From: Anticarsia gemmatalis
Taxonomy: Eukaryota > Arthropoda > Insecta > Lepidoptera > Erebidae
Assembly (NCBI RefSeq): GCF_050436995.1
Contig: NC_134757.1
Location: forward strand, 1,066,501 to 1,130,500
Length of the DNA: 64,000 nucleotides
Reading direction: 5' to 3'
Position numbers and translations under genes: made by a program. The notes beneath the pieces are model-generated. The model was not told where the DNA came from. It saw only the letters and a program-made list of their open reading frames with translations, and made no database searches. Below, piece after piece: positions 23,534 to 37,400 of this stretch; the stretch's first letter is position 1, and every line of letters begins with the position of its first letter.

Positions 23534-23564
23534 CTAGTCGACCCGCGCGGCTTCACTTGCGTAA
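23534..23564 (+). repeat. LINE 5'-side fragment of the 21740 family
   Basis: CTAGTCGACCCGCGCGGCTT and CACTTGCGTAA match the beginning of the copy at 21740; the rest is lost or diverged. Confidence 0.65.
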
Positions 23565-24261
23565 TAGTTAGAAAAAAATAAGTTGAATTTCAACCTATTT
23601 TCCCACTAGAAGTAGATTTTCTGAGAACATAGATGCATGTTATTATTTATTTTGAATCAAGGAAACTGTAACTAAATATTAAATGTCATAGTTCAGCAGC
23701 GGGATTCTCTACAATAGGAACCATCTAGAGTTTGACATTTATAATGTACTGCTAAATAGTTTTTTTGACCTCCGTTAGAGGCGCTAATCACATTTTCATA
23801 CAACATTTTTCGATAGCTAGCCGGTTCTCGATTCTCGATAATAGTAGAAAATCAGGCTACAAGTCCCAAAAACAAAAGAACTCCCATATACACTTTCATC
23901 CCCTATTTCAACGCTCAGGGGCAAATTTTTCTACAACAGTGAAAAACCCAATTTTTCTTTTGATAACTACTAAAAATCGAAATAAACAAGGACCGATTTT
24001 ATCAACAATAATAAATAACACCTTATTTAGCATTAGTCCTACTCGTCACTATAACAAGAAACAAACCCTTGTCCCACCGACAAATCACTTCCTCTTTCGC
24101 ACCCATAAACCCTTACAATGTCCAACTACCCTCAATATCGGTCCGTAAACTATTAACCCGTCGCCGCCGTCTAGACGAGAGGTCAAGTGCGGTCGAATAG
24201 ACCCGACGTCTATTAGGGTTGTTACACATGTAAGTACGGTACTAGTAAAATGAGAGTTTAA

Positions 24262-24370
24262 AAATGCGAATGTTTGTAGGGCTGTATGTTTCTTAGACTT
24301 TCTGGTTAAAAACAGGTGAATGGATTTTGATGGAATTTAGGATTAAGATAGTTAAAGACTAAGTATACAT
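24262..24370 (+). repeat. LINE fragment
   Basis: ATGCGAATGTTTGT, then GGTGAATGGATTTTGATGGA and ATTTAGGATTAAGATAG: the pattern of a common lepidopteran LINE end ('aaactactgaacggattttgatg'). Confidence 0.55.
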
Positions 24371-24876
24371 AGGGTAAGTACATATTTTCGTAAATTCTAA
24401 CCCCTAGGTGACTGAAATAGTGGGATGAATGTTTGTATCCAGCGCAAGAAAGCTAGCTGGATATATGTATATATATGAGATACTAAGAGGAATCACAAAC
24501 TGACTATCACACCAAATCAATCATACCTTAGGAATTATTCAATATTCAAATGACAGACAAGCTGAATTTCAGTAACTGTTTAAGACAGTAACGCGGTTTT
24601 CCACAGTCAGTAAAATAGAGCTGAGAAACAATCTAGTTAAGCTTTTGCTAAATACGCTGGGAGCACTGATGTGTTTGGCATACAGAGACGATGGTTACCT
24701 AGTGGTTAACCGGAAGACGATAGTAGTGAGAAATCTCCACAACTTCGTTGCTCGGCAAATATAACCGTATCAACAATGCTCGTTTATATGTGTAGCAACC
24801 TTTACAAAAAGGGTCGGATAGACTCAAAGATAGTTATGTTGTAAGGAAAATAACGTGTGTGATTCCGTGTGATCCG

Positions 24877-24910
24877 GGGTGCTTGCGGGTGCTAGCGGGT
24901 GCTTGGGTGT
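24877..24910 (+). repeat. Three-copy 10-bp tandem repeat
   Basis: GGGTGCTTGC, GGGTGCTAGC, GGGTGCTTGG in immediate succession, with a fourth GGGTGCTTGGG about 90 bp downstream. G-rich on the plus strand. Confidence 0.75.
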
Positions 24911-27900
24911 AAATATTGAACCTTTTGCGGGTGATTCGCTGTTTTGATAGTCAACTATTGTTGGGAGGAAAATGTGTTGTTTATTGTTACTTTATTGGGG
25001 TGCTTGGGGACGGTTGAGTTGTTTCAGTTAACGATAGTGTTTATTAGCTAAATTAATTGCTAAGTATGTTAGAGTATAGAAGGTAGTAATTTAGAATTTC
25101 TGGGCAATACGTTATAGAAGAAACCGCCCACAGAGTAGAGAAATAAGTTTTAATTTTTTGTATTTTTGTTACTCAAGTTTAGTAGTCGCGACGATAATCT
25201 CTTTCTTTTTGAAGTTAGTCCATGATCTATCGATTTCTAGATTTCCAGTATTATTACTATACAATATTACTAGTAATTCCATCATTACTGAGAATGTAAC
25301 TGTAATGTCAGGTACTCTTTCACGATTAAACTACTGCACCGATTTTTATGGCATAAAAGATTGACACAGCAGAAATCTTAAGATCAAACATACACTTCTT
25401 AAAAAAAATACATTTCAATCCCCATTTGTGTTTGACCTAAATTACACACAAGCAGAGCCACGCAAACCAGCCATTTCAAAATAATAAAACATCACTCATA
25501 CATCTTTTCAACAATACAATCTATAACAATAGACCTACAAGCTTACCCTACACTAGTATAAAACAGGTACTAACAATAGGTCGATATCGCGATAGCCCCT
25601 ATCAGTGTCTAGACATTATTGTCAGTTCTACCCTACTGCACTACAAACAGGTTTGTCACTATATTGACCCACCTATGTTCTATAAATAAAGAATTTGAAT
25701 TTGAAGTTTATTTTGCACTTGTTATAACAGCATATGTGGGTTGAAATACACTTTCTTTTAGCTGCTTATAAAATAAGCCTCGAGCCACAGGAAGCAAATT
25801 TATAACCAACCGTACTCTTCGGAATTCATCAAAGATCATTTTCACGCAAATTGAAGAAATCTAAGAGTATTTTGCTAGACATAGAATTCGAATCCGAGAC
25901 CCGAGACAGTTTATTGCAAGAATTGTTATAGTCGATGAGGAAATATATGCAAAAATCGTGCATAATGTCATATGTGCAAAAATCGTCATTAAGAAAATGG
26001 TCACATTTTAAAAAACCAGTGCTTCCTATAATCCTATTAATTTACTCTTTGAAAACTCTCTAGATGACACTTAACTAGTTTATATCGAAATAGTATAAGT
26101 AAAACTTCACTAAACTATAACTACAAAAACTAAATTAACCCTAGATACAAAGCCAATCTTCCTTACAAACTTAACTACACTCCCACAACAATATCAGCAA
26201 GCGTCCTGTTCAATCTATCAGAAACCCTACAAATCCCATACACTGCCCTTGAACGCTCAACTATCAATAGACTCGTATGAGCGAGAGGGCGAGTCTCGGC
26301 GACGGAGCGAGCGAGACGGAGATAATAACATAAGAAACGCAAGGTCACCGGCCAGTGGGTCATGTCGTCTAGTCTGCGTCTAGTACGCACACTACTGTGG
26401 AGTACCGATAGTAACGAAACTTATTGTTTATTTACACTATTTAGTTTTTGTCCCTTTCTGTTTAGTGAAAATGAAAGAGATGGAGATAGTTGAGTCAAAA
26501 GTAGGAACAAAAGTGATATATTTTACTAAAAAAGTTCTTAATTAAATATAGTTTTGAGTATCGTCTAATATGACAGTAAATTGCTTAGAACTTTTAGTAC
26601 TGCTTAGTCTTTTGAAATGATTTCGTAAGGTGCCATTTCTGCTTAAAATTTAACCATTAACTAGAAACGGTAAGGTGGTGTTTACGTAAATGTCTTTATG
26701 GTGAAACGTCGGACAAGCTACAGTTGTAGTTACTTAGAAGATCAGTCAATAAGACGAGTCCGAGCAATTAGGCAGCGTCAAACTACGTTTAACGTAGTCT
26801 ATTCTTAGTTAAAATACGATCAGTACCAATAAGTTCCACAGAAAAACTGATATAAAGCAGACATACAGATTTTATACAGCCAATATTTTTAAATTTATAT
26901 CAAATCTCTCCAATAGTTCATTAAACTAAACTTAAACTTCATTTCTAACCATTCGAAAAATTGAAGACTATCAACAAATTTCTTTCGATTTCTCACAAGT
27001 TACCTTGTAAGTTGTAACCCATATCACGTCTATCCTTTTTACCCTTGTAAGAAAACAAAACTATGATTTGACATGCTTGTACAAGACCAAAACATGAAGC
27101 AGAGGTCAAAACACGCGATCGTGCAGTAATTAGGCACGACATCGCAAATTAACGCGCGGTCACACCAAATGTGAATGTTTAGTAGAGGCGATGAACTGAA
27201 ACAGGAGCAGACGAATCAAAGACATTGTTATGTCGGAGTTACTAATTATCATATTTAGGTAGATATAGGATAGCTAAGGACTGATTTATCCACCAACAGA
27301 TAACTTTATTTAGGGGTAAAATATATTTTCGACAAATTTACCATGATTTACTATATGTGTCAAGTTCTCCAGCAATCGAAAAATTGGCTTTAAGATAAGT
27401 TTAACAAAACATACGCTCGAAAATAGTACAGATACCTGTAGATTATGACAATAAATTTGCTGTTTTAATCTCTTAAAGTGTTTTCTTCTGTTAATGCAAG
27501 TTTTTCACGTATTGTTACTTTACACGCCCAATTAAAGCTAAATAACATTGAGAAAACGTAGCAACAACTTACACAAAATTCAAAACTTAGGGTAATGATT
27601 TTTAGAAATCAAAATCAACAAAAATCACATTCACACTATCACTATATTAATAAGCAATTTTCATTTACAAAAACCACCATTTCACAAGTTAAATACTAAA
27701 TAATATCAACCCTAAAGCAACATTTCCTTCAATCAGTACCCCACACTAGTCGCATGACGACACGACACACACACACACTACACGTGTGTGCGATAGTTGG
27801 GAACACCCGGCATTGTGCCTCATGTGGATTATAGGATTATTTGTTACAAAGGAAAATGTAAGGAGGAAATCTACTTTATGTTGTTTTGTTACCTTGGAAT

Positions 27901-28582
27901 ATTTGTATTCCCATGGGATTATGGGTTGGTTTGATCTATTCTATTTAAGTGATGCGCTTAAGTTGTTTTCTTTTGACGTATTAAAGGTCTGAATGTATGT
28001 TAACTAATTATAGATAGTAGTATAGTTAATTAGTAACTACTTTTGTATAGTTATTAGTAACTGTAGTAAGCCTGTTTATATATGTATTTAAAAGATAGAT
28101 TTATTATAGAACGTTAAATGAGGTAATTACAATTGACAGTAGAGCCTTAGTGTTTGCAATGTCCCGTAAAAAAAGCACTTATTAGAAATATCATCACTCG
28201 TCACGTAAATCATAAAAAATCTTATTATGAGGAACTTATGCAGCGACGAGCTCCTTAACTTCGCTCAAGAAATTAATTATTATTAAAACTTTTCACCAAC
28301 TAAAAAATACATCTAGCATCTACTAAAATTGAATTGAACAGTTATCAACTTTTTACCAAGTGCTGAACACTTAAAGATCAGCAGTAAAGAACACAATTAC
28401 CAGCACACACCCAGACAACAGAGCAAAGCATACTATTTCTACCAAAAAAAGCAAAAAATGGAATCTTTTGTTGGGTATAACTAGACATCAAACCCAGAAC
28501 TTCCCAGAACAGCCACTTCAAATTCTCACTCACCACACATTTAACTAAGTATTAACAAACTTAACTTTCACATAAGGGTAGT

Positions 28583-28663
28583 GCGGTTAAGGTAAGGGTT
28601 TAAAGGTTTACTTGCGGTTAAGGGTGGTTCATCAGGGTATAATAGCGGTGATGTAGCGGTTAA
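28583..28663 (+). repeat. Recurring GCGGTTAA word
   Basis: GCGGTTAA at 28583, 28614 and 28656, interspersed with AAGGGT and GGTTTA words. It resembles neither the insect telomere repeat TTAGG nor a regular tandem array. Confidence 0.5.
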
Positions 28664-28851
28664 CACGGTTGTTTAAGTGAACCAGCGACTAGTGGTGGTT
28701 GCTGTGGTTAATTGACGAGAGACGAGACGTGGTGAGAAATAAGCAGGTAAAATAAAACAGTTTTATAATAATCTAACCATTCTGAAAGAGAATAAAAATA
28801 AATGGAATATGCACGTTAAGAAAACTAAAGCTTAATATACTAACATACAAA

Positions 28852-28885
28852 TTCGCCTTTTAAGGGGTAGGCAAAGACCACAGAA
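28852..28885 (+). repeat. Repeat-tail fragment (GGGGTAGGCAGAGACC family)
   Basis: CGCCTTTTAAGGGGTAGGCA then AAGACCACAGA, matching 14205 and 35732. Confidence 0.5.
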
Positions 28886-29465
28886 AGCTTTACAATGAAT
28901 CTAAATAAAAATATTCGCGTTTAAGTATTTGAGACACAATCTTAGTTATATAACAAGCGTCAAAGATCTACATCGTTATATAAACTGACAAATATACAAA
29001 TAGAAATAACAAATCAAAGTGCCTACTATAATAGTTTGCAATAATCTATGTATGTACATTTGAAAAATAAAAACCTAGGACTCAAAGCGACATACTAAGG
29101 AAATAAGCACTTACTTCAAAAGAAAACAGTTCAAATTATACATAAATTAGCCGCATGCAAGTCTTCTAAATAGTTAATACTTTAACAAGTCACTTTAACT
29201 TGTAAACCTAACAAATAATTGCACATTATTCCTTTACAAATCGAAGAACAATTTCACTAAAATGAATACTCAAAAGAAACAACGACCAGAGGAACCAAAC
29301 CATAGACTGGTTTACTACGCAAATATCACAAAAAATACCTCCTCAAGAAATTGAACGACCTCTCGTACACTTACATCAAAGCCTAGTAATTTGTATTAGT
29401 TGTTATTCATAGAGCTAGTACTAAGTGTATAGTAGCCCGACCTAGGCTAACAAGAGGCTAGACGG

Positions 29466-29473
29466 TGACGTCA
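29466..29473. promoter_or_regulatory. Perfect CRE, TGACGTCA
   Basis: In a small CpG-rich patch (GGTGACGTCATAG ... GGCGCCGTTGAGG). Confidence 0.45.
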
Positions 29474-32400
29474 TAGTTGGCGCCGTTGAGGCCCCGACGG
29501 AGTTATAAGTGAATAATTATTAGAGAATTAGCTACTGTTAGTAAACTTAGACGGGAAGATATTTGCTAGCTGCTGATTTTTTGCGGAAATAAGAATCAAA
29601 TGATTTCTTCGTTTAGGTTATATGTGGATGCTTATGATATTCGTTAGGTAAAATTACTGAATTTACCACTAGATCGGAAAGGGGGTAATGCCTTATGAGA
29701 AGAACAAGCGAGAAACTCACGGCAACTATTTTCGAATCAGAGCAAATCTTTTTATATTATAATTTTCTGATGCTGGTTGCTACTACTATTGATGATTGAC
29801 ATTTAGTATAAAAATCTATACTTACTATTTTTTTATTTAACTGAAAGTGTCAAACTCTCATTAGTGTACTTTTTTCTATTTATTACTTATTTATAGAAAG
29901 CTCACGATAAAACTAAATTCCCATGTTTCCGAAAAGGATAGAAAATATATTTTTAAATTATTGGATCTAGGTTCGAGGCTAAAATGTAATATGCAACACT
30001 TTCTTAGTTTTTAAGGAGCAAAGCATTTTGATAAAAAATAGAGCTTTTTATTAACTTTTTGTGTGACACAAAACAAATGGCAATTGACATCGTATTCACT
30101 TAAAACTAAAAATCTTAAGACATACTTACCTATTTACATATCGAAATGTAATTATTTCACTGGATAAACTTTCACGAAAAATACTATTCCCAAGAATTTC
30201 AACTAATAAAAATAGTTAATCATTTTCTTTTACATGCTTATTTCTTATTACTATTTTTTATATATTTATACCTAACCGAACTATAATCATACAACAACCA
30301 AAGAAAAATATTCATTTAAATATCATAATACAATTTTAATTCTAGGCCTTACACATTTCGGCCTCAAAAAAAAACAACAGCCGTCGGCAAGACGAACTAC
30401 AAAAAAATCTCTACAAACTAGTTATATCTAGTTATAAGTTAAAAAAATACCGTGTTACTAAGTAAAAAGGTCTCTCTAAACTTAATCTAAACACATTATA
30501 TACTGTATTATAAAGTTAATACTAAGTTTACAGTAAAATTGGAAGTTATAATGAATTCCTAAGAATTTATTATTTATTATTACAACGTAACGTTTCTTAG
30601 AAATGTTATACAGACATACATCCTCTGTCTAATAAGCTCTCGTTTGTAGAGAAAATAGAAACATTTAGAATAAAATTACTTGTAGAAAATATACTTTTCT
30701 TCATAGTACTAATTTACACGGGTCTTACACAGTTTTTTTCAGAAACTATAGTAAGTTACCGGTGTGGTAAGCAATATTTATTGCGGCAAAAAAATAGAAG
30801 GGATAGTAGCGAGGGTATAATAGTCGAAAATTTCTCATTTTTGTACTTGAAGCTCGATTCTGCTTGAGACATTGAAATTTAATAAAAATGAAACTTCAAT
30901 CTAGGTGTGGATTAGCTTATAAAGTTTATCTTCTGCCACGGATATAGCCTCAAGAACACCAAAAGTATGTTTATTTTATCTCGTACTACCGGTATACTAT
31001 TTTCCATCTTGACCACTACTCAGTTCATACTGCTCAAGAAATAAGACTTCCTTATTTCGATTATGAAAACTACGTCAAATCTCAAATGTATAGGTTGTAT
31101 GTAAACCTTGTCTAAAGACAACTAGCAAAACCTTGTAAAAACTATCTTTAGTTATTGGCGATGAGAAAATACGCGCTGACAATAATTAAAACAAGAATTC
31201 AGTTTAAGTTTCTGTGTCAATATCTAAACTTCTTGTCCGTTCTAGAACACTAAAGAAATGGAGAATTTTCTTTCTTTAAGTGTCAAAAGTAGTTAGAGCA
31301 TGTGAAATCTTCTACTTAAGTACAAGGCTCTCTTAATATGTGTAAGAAAAAGTTCCTCCGATCTGTTTACTCCGTAAAAATACCATAAGACAAATAAATT
31401 ATCTCGCCATATAAAAGCAGCAGTAAAGATAGCCATCAAGCGATAATTCTTTCTTGATCGCCAGATGGACAAACGAAAACTCAATAACCAAACACATCTT
31501 CTTTACTGAAACACAAAAAACATTCAGGAATTAAACAAACAGTGTAAATTAAAAAGCGTATATATAAAAAACGATACCGCACACCGTAATTTAAAACGTA
31601 ATGACGTTCAGTTTCACAGGACGACTGAACGAAAATTAAACATGCTTTGCTGTGTGCCAGTTAAAATTATTTTTTCTGCTTACACAGCTCACTGTGTCCG
31701 TTGCCGTACATACAGAAAAAAAAAGAAAAAGACACTAATACAAACACGCGAATCCATCATGTGAACAACAAAATAACGCTCACTTAAACACATTTTTATA
31801 CAACACATTCAACCGTTCTACGATGCACTAACGCAAAAAGAATGCACTTATATACACACACTGAGACGCTCACACACACTACTGAAAAATTCGGTGTTCC
31901 TACAATCAAAAATGTGCAACAGTGTGCGTAGCGTCATTCCCACGCACGGGTAATGTGTTAACATGCTAGTTCTACAAACAACTTCACCCCAATCCAATTT
32001 CAACTTTAATGGCCAACTACAGAGCTGAAATTTCAGTGCACCGTTTTAATGATTGGGTTGCATTGCCTCTCCATGTGTGAGTGAGCGATTCGTTCGTTTT
32101 GTTCCTTTTTTAAATTTCACCGTTTAGTTCAATCTATTTATTGGCTGTTTGCCGTGTGTGCGTTGCGGTCGCGTGCATACACGTGGTCTGTTTGCGTGTG
32201 TGTGTGCGCGAAAGTGCGTAGAAAAATGGTGGGATATAATTATATATGATTTTTAACTAGCATATTATCCGACGCGGCTCGTTCTTTTGTGATAATGGCT
32301 GTAAAATTGTGCTGAACGTCTATGATAGTCTTAATTTGAGCGGAAGGATAAAATATCAACTAGTGGTTTCTACGGTTATTGAAATAGTGGTTTAAGTCTT

Positions 32401-33538
32401 TGGTGTTCTTTTCAAAGACTTTTCTTTTATAATTTCGAGAAATTTTCTCTTAAATAGACTTCGAAGACATCTAGATACTACTTTGAGAAAAATATGTACT
32501 TACTTTAAACTTGTTTTTTTATTTACTTTACGCTTTGAGTATTTCTTCCTCTTTGAATTGATAGTCATGGCTTGGATATGTTTAGCTCGTGTAGTAAACG
32601 GGATGAAATGTTATTTACGCACAAGTAATTATTCGGGGAAATACTCTAAATAATACTTTGAAATGAGTAGAATAATTGAAGCCAAGGAAACGGAGGAAAT
32701 TGAAATAAATGCTTCTTATTTTCATTGCGAAACGAAAAATAGTTTGGGAATGGCTTACCCTATAGTAGGTACTATTTGCCTATTATATTAATATAGTTAC
32801 TTAATGGTATATAATGGAGACCGTTAGAAGAGTTTTGAACAGACCATAAATACGTTAAGAAAAAATGTCTTAGCAAAAATATAAAACTTTTTTCGATGAT
32901 AAAATATTATTTTCTAAATATTAAATGTCGCATTTCTTCGTAGCCGTTTAGAGCATGTTTATTGAAAGTTATTGTACAGGAAAATACTTTTATTTGTGAC
33001 TTGAACTTTCGCCCACGTGTTCTCGGTATTATGGTTAAAAAGTTTCACGTATTTTACAGGTTTGAATCCATTTTTCTGTTTTTATTATTATTGCGAGTGT
33101 CTTGCTTAAGATTATCAGACATACTTGTGTAATAATTGATAAGGATTCGGATGAACTTGAAAACATGATATAATGAGTGCTACAGTTCGTTGTAAATGAT
33201 TTTAATGAAGGAAAATAATCTTTTTCATAACTTTGACAATCACAAAAGTTTTCTTTTGTAATCGGGCCTTTAGTTCCATAGATTATTGCAGGCAAACAAG
33301 AAATCGAATAGTTTGACAGCTTTTTAAAACATTTACTTGCTACTTTTTACTTGTTCCACTTTTGTATTAAACATAATAAATGATTACATTACATTTTTAC
33401 ATAAAATCATGTCTTTTTCTCATACGAGTAAGCAAATTAAATTATTTTAAAACAATAAGACTATCAAAATGCAGAAAACCTCTTTATTTTGTCTTCGGAC
33501 ATAGAAAACATATTCTTAGGTAAATATAAATGTGTATT

Positions 33539-33551
33539 AGGTCATTGACCT
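33539..33551. promoter_or_regulatory. Perfect palindromic IR1 ecdysone-response-type element
   Basis: AGGTCATTGACCT consists of two exact AGGTCA half-sites inverted with a one-base spacer, the optimal EcR/USP arrangement. The palindrome extends one base each side (TAGGTCATTGACCTA). Known: IR1 is the classical EcR/USP site. Inferred: function here. Confidence 0.55.
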
Positions 33552-35394
33552 ACGATTCTAAAAATGAAAAAGGATTCACATTCCTTCAGAGCTTTCTTTT
33601 ATTTCGGAATACCTAGAAAAGTTTCAAAAATAACCTGAAATATTTCCGGCTAGCAGATTTCTTTCAACTGTAGAAAAGTCTCTCGCATTTTATCCTCGTT
33701 ATAGGTCAAAGGAATCTTACATTATTTTTAATAACTATTAAGACTAAAATAGACTCCTTTGTACGTTTTTTGACAAACTAATTCTAGAAATAATAAGTGT
33801 ATATAGCTATTAATAGACTTGACTTAAAACAGACATGTGAATTCAATGCTTCTCGCGAAAAAATAAGAGCAACAAACTCATAAAACACCTATTTTTAATC
33901 CCAAATACAAACATACAAGAAAAATCCGTAAATATTCTACAATTACATTAAAACGCACTTAAAAAATATACACTTTTCAACTATTACAAATTAGGGTGAC
34001 CCCCTAAATTTCGTAACTAGTGTGACCCGGCTGCGTCCGCTTTAAACTGGTAATAACCAGTCTATTCCCGAATTGGATACAGGTGTGCATTAGCGGGCAC
34101 ACATACACGTGTGTCTGTGTGCGTGGCCAGTGAAATTCAACCCGTTCTTAGGAGTAGAAAGACGCCAGTGGTGTACAACTGTGGAGAAGTTTTTGGCAAC
34201 TGAAATGCATTTACGCTTTTTTATTATTAAGATTGGTTTATTAGTAGGTCGTTGAACTATGAAGTCATGATGCTGTTTTCATTTGATGCAGAAATAGGAG
34301 TTACGATGCGTCTTTATATCTTAGTGCTTATATACTTCGTGTAGATTGTTTTTATTTCTTTTTATAGCAGTTACTTCCTACCTTTATTTTTGGGATGCAA
34401 GGATTTCTTTCCATAAAATAATTTACGTAGCATTAACCACATATGGGTGATTTCTTTAGGTAAACAAGCATTAGCGCTAATAAAATTTGAATTTAGGCAT
34501 TGATTGAAGTTTTCTCTGTCATTTTGAGTTATTCTGAATGTTTTGCTCTTTCATACACCAACTATTTAATGGTTTTTGGTAAAATCCGACACTTATGATT
34601 TATAGTCTCTACCAACACAAATAGTACATTTTCACGGGAAATCATTTCACGCGAACAGCTAATTCTTTAAAGATACTGATAATAAATTCTTAGTAGTAGA
34701 AACATTTTATATTCATTGCACGCAAATCAAAATATTCGAAACTTTTATTAAAAGGTATCTATACGTTTCTTTAAACTTCAGGTAAAGTTTAAAGCATCGA
34801 AATTGAATATTATATTACAAGGTACAACACCAAAATGGAAAAAAATCAGTGCATTTCCAAAAAACAACGTATGTCTATTATATTTCACCAAAGCGGGCAT
34901 GATAGGCTTTTAAAGCCGACGGCATTCACCAGTTTCTAGGAATTAGTATAACCAGTTGCACGTGTATTGTTAAAATGTAATTGAATTACTTTTTGTTTAC
35001 ATTTTACGAATACAATTTCAATTTTGTTCTTAGAATCATTTTTTTACGGATTTTGCATTTTTCGTGCTTCGTAGAGGTTTTAAAAAAATAATATTATTTT
35101 TAAAAAAATAATTTTATCATATTTTTCAGTATAAATATACTATGACGAAAAATAATAAATATCAGATAGCAATAACTATTGTAGATTACAAATAGTAGAA
35201 TGTACATGAGTAATAACGTTATAGGTATTTATTTATTAACACAAGGAAGATAATATTTTCATTTTATTTTAAAGATAACTCCCGCACTAAGAATTGCTTC
35301 TAGTGTCGCGGGAAATTTTACAAACATACAAACAACGGAAACAAAGTACAACTAGACCCGAAACAACTATTTGTGGATCGTACAAATAAAATTT

Positions 35395-35465
35395 TTCCGT
35401 ATATGAATTGAACCCACAACCTCCCGACGCAATGGTAGTTGCCACCATCTTAACCACTGGGAATT
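35395..35465 (-). repeat. tRNA-derived SINE head
   Basis: The minus strand reads CCCAGTGGTTAAGATGG (A-box region), then CGTCGGGAGGTTGTGGGTTC and AATTC (B-box GGGTTCAATTC). Spacing is that of a tRNA head. No full cloverleaf, so it is not a functional tRNA gene. Confidence 0.65.
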
Positions 35466-35731
35466 ACAAAACTGTAGAAATTTCTAGTGGAAATTTCAGG
35501 AGAAAATTCAGAAAAATACTTAGCGGCCAAATAGCCCTTAGTCTCAATCTTGCAACCATTATCTTAAAAACATGTTTCATAGAGGATACTGTTTGAAAAA
35601 TAATGTTTCCCATACGCTTGTCTGCTGCAGTCTTCATGACATTTTAATCGACACTCTTGGAAAAATTTCTTACTTGTTGTGGTTTAACTTTGTGTCAAGT
35701 AAACCTCCGTCCTTTTGTTCTTTTGCTTTAT

Positions 35732-35785
35732 ACACATACATAAAATCACGCCTTCTTCCCGTAGGGGTAGACAGAAACCTGAAAA
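35732..35785 (+). repeat. Repeat-tail fragment (GGGGTAGGCAGAGACC family)
   Basis: ACACATACATAAAATCACGC, then CTTCTTCCCGTAGGGGTAGA and CAGAAACC. Confidence 0.65.
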
Positions 35786-36830
35786 CGTTTATTATCGCTA
35801 ATCTATTCGCTGTATCTTACACTTTTTCACTAATTTCCTTTAAAAAATACGTTTTATAAAGAAAGTTAATGTAGTAATAACATAATACATGTTCCAAAAA
35901 CGTTGATTTTGTACTAAATTCATATCTAAAACGTATTTAACTTAGAAAATATCGAAATTTTCGAGCTCGTTCAAGAAGTTTTCTTTTAAAAGTCAAAGTA
36001 CAAATAGTAATAAGGAGAAGTAACGGTAAATACTTGTCATAATCGTAAACTGTTCTATTATAGAGAGAAAACTTTAAAACTTTTATTTGGATACGCTGTA
36101 CAAACGGAATCAAAATGGGCCTACAGATACCTACGGACTGTAAAGGTTTCTTTTAGTATTATTATTTATTTGTTTTACCAACTTCAAATGGTGTTCTTAA
36201 ATGTCAAATTGAAAATACAATGTGTAAGTTTAAGAGACCGCTTAGTACTTTTTTAGTGGTCAGTTAGAGGAAGATAGGTGAACTAATTATTTTTATGATA
36301 ATAAATTTTGATCTTGAATAAATCATCGGTTTTTACGTTTTGAAAGAGATTAAGACATTCTAGAATATTTTTTAGACCGCTGCGCTGGTACCGGTGAAGA
36401 AAGAACATGAGTTCATTAAAGGAAAATAATGTCGAAGATGAATACTCCCTTATCCAAGAAAAGTCTTCACTATACCTTGAGATCGTGATTCAATTTCTAC
36501 TTTTATTAAATCCCTAGACTCTTGTAAATACTATTTATGGGGGAAATATATTCGTAACTTTCATTATCACAAGCTAAACCTTCACAAAACTAGTGATTAC
36601 GAACTATTTTTACCCTTAACACAATTATCATCCCCTATAACGTCTCATTTCAAGCCCAAATTAGCCTTACTAAGTCCAAAAACGGCCTACTTAAGTCCAA
36701 AACAAGCTAAATTTCGTGTGTATAATCGTAAAAAAGTTGGCAACACCTGACATAGAGTAATGTAACGTTGTAACAGGTCTGGGCCGACATTTTGCTTCGT
36801 TTTTTTAGTGCTTTCGAATTTCGGGCGCCT

Positions 36831-36843
36831 AGGCCAATGACCT
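36831..36843. promoter_or_regulatory. Near-match EcR/USP IR1 site in a CpG patch
   Basis: AGGCCAATGACCT fits RGKTCANTGAMCY at 12 of 13 positions (C for T at position 4). It lies in a GC-rich block with GGGCGCC and GCGGGCCC. Confidence 0.3.
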
Positions 36844-37348
36844 CGCGGGCCCTGTACCATTTGCGAATAGGGTACTTAGTTATGTCGATGTACTACAGTT
36901 TTTTGGGAGTGAAGGGCTTCGCGTAAGGGTCTGTGTAGTTTGGTTTTGTTTGTATGTGTGGAGGAAAGGCGTTCTATTTTTGATGTTAAAGGTAGCGAAA
37001 ATGTGTTTGATGGTAGGTAGTTAATAAAAAAGCTTTTAAGAAATAATATTATTTAAATTGTTAATGAGTCTACTGAAAACTTTGTAGAGTAAGTGACTTT
37101 ATATGCAGTCTATCAGATAAGAAAGACAATAATAAATCGATATGCATTTTTCAGTGGTACTCACTGAATGCGGTTGATGACCACGTGGTCTCAGATTTAA
37201 AAGATTTATAGACTGATCCACACTTCTATCAATTTTGTGGGTATATCATCTTTAGCTTTTCTATTTCTTGTCTTGAGGTAGAAAATAGTGGCGTTTTTCT
37301 CGTAATTAGTTTCAAATATGTTTTTTTATTTTTTATTTAGCCTGTTTC

Positions 37349-37400
37349 TATGTCCCACTGCTGAACAAAGGCCTCTCCCCTGAGTTTCCAGTCCCCTCGG
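37349..37400 (-). repeat. Interspersed repeat tail ('CCCACTGCTG' type)
   Basis: TATGTCCCACTGCTGAACAA then AGGCCTCTCCCC is a very common lepidopteran repeat end. Only the terminal part is preserved. Confidence 0.6.

Larger units (their letters stand above)
21989..33538. other. Long non-coding stretch with scattered repeats
   Basis: No supportable gene. Contains LINE-end fragments (23534, 24262, near 25290), a B-box relic on the minus strand near 25890, a short GGGTGCTWGC tandem array at 24877, GCGGTTAA repeats at 28583-28663, a perfect CRE at 29466, and CpG-enriched patches at about 22375-22440, 24140-24190, 26270-26400 and 29440-29510. Elsewhere AT-rich and featureless. Confidence 0.55.

Noticed and set aside
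23765..24148. 127-codon open frame on the plus strand
   Set aside because: Starts at TTG, has no recognisable domain, low-complexity AT-biased composition and no splice context. Probably chance or a repeat remnant.
28561..28700. Interstitial telomere repeat
   Set aside because: Words are GCGGTTAA and AAGGGT, not tandem TTAGG.
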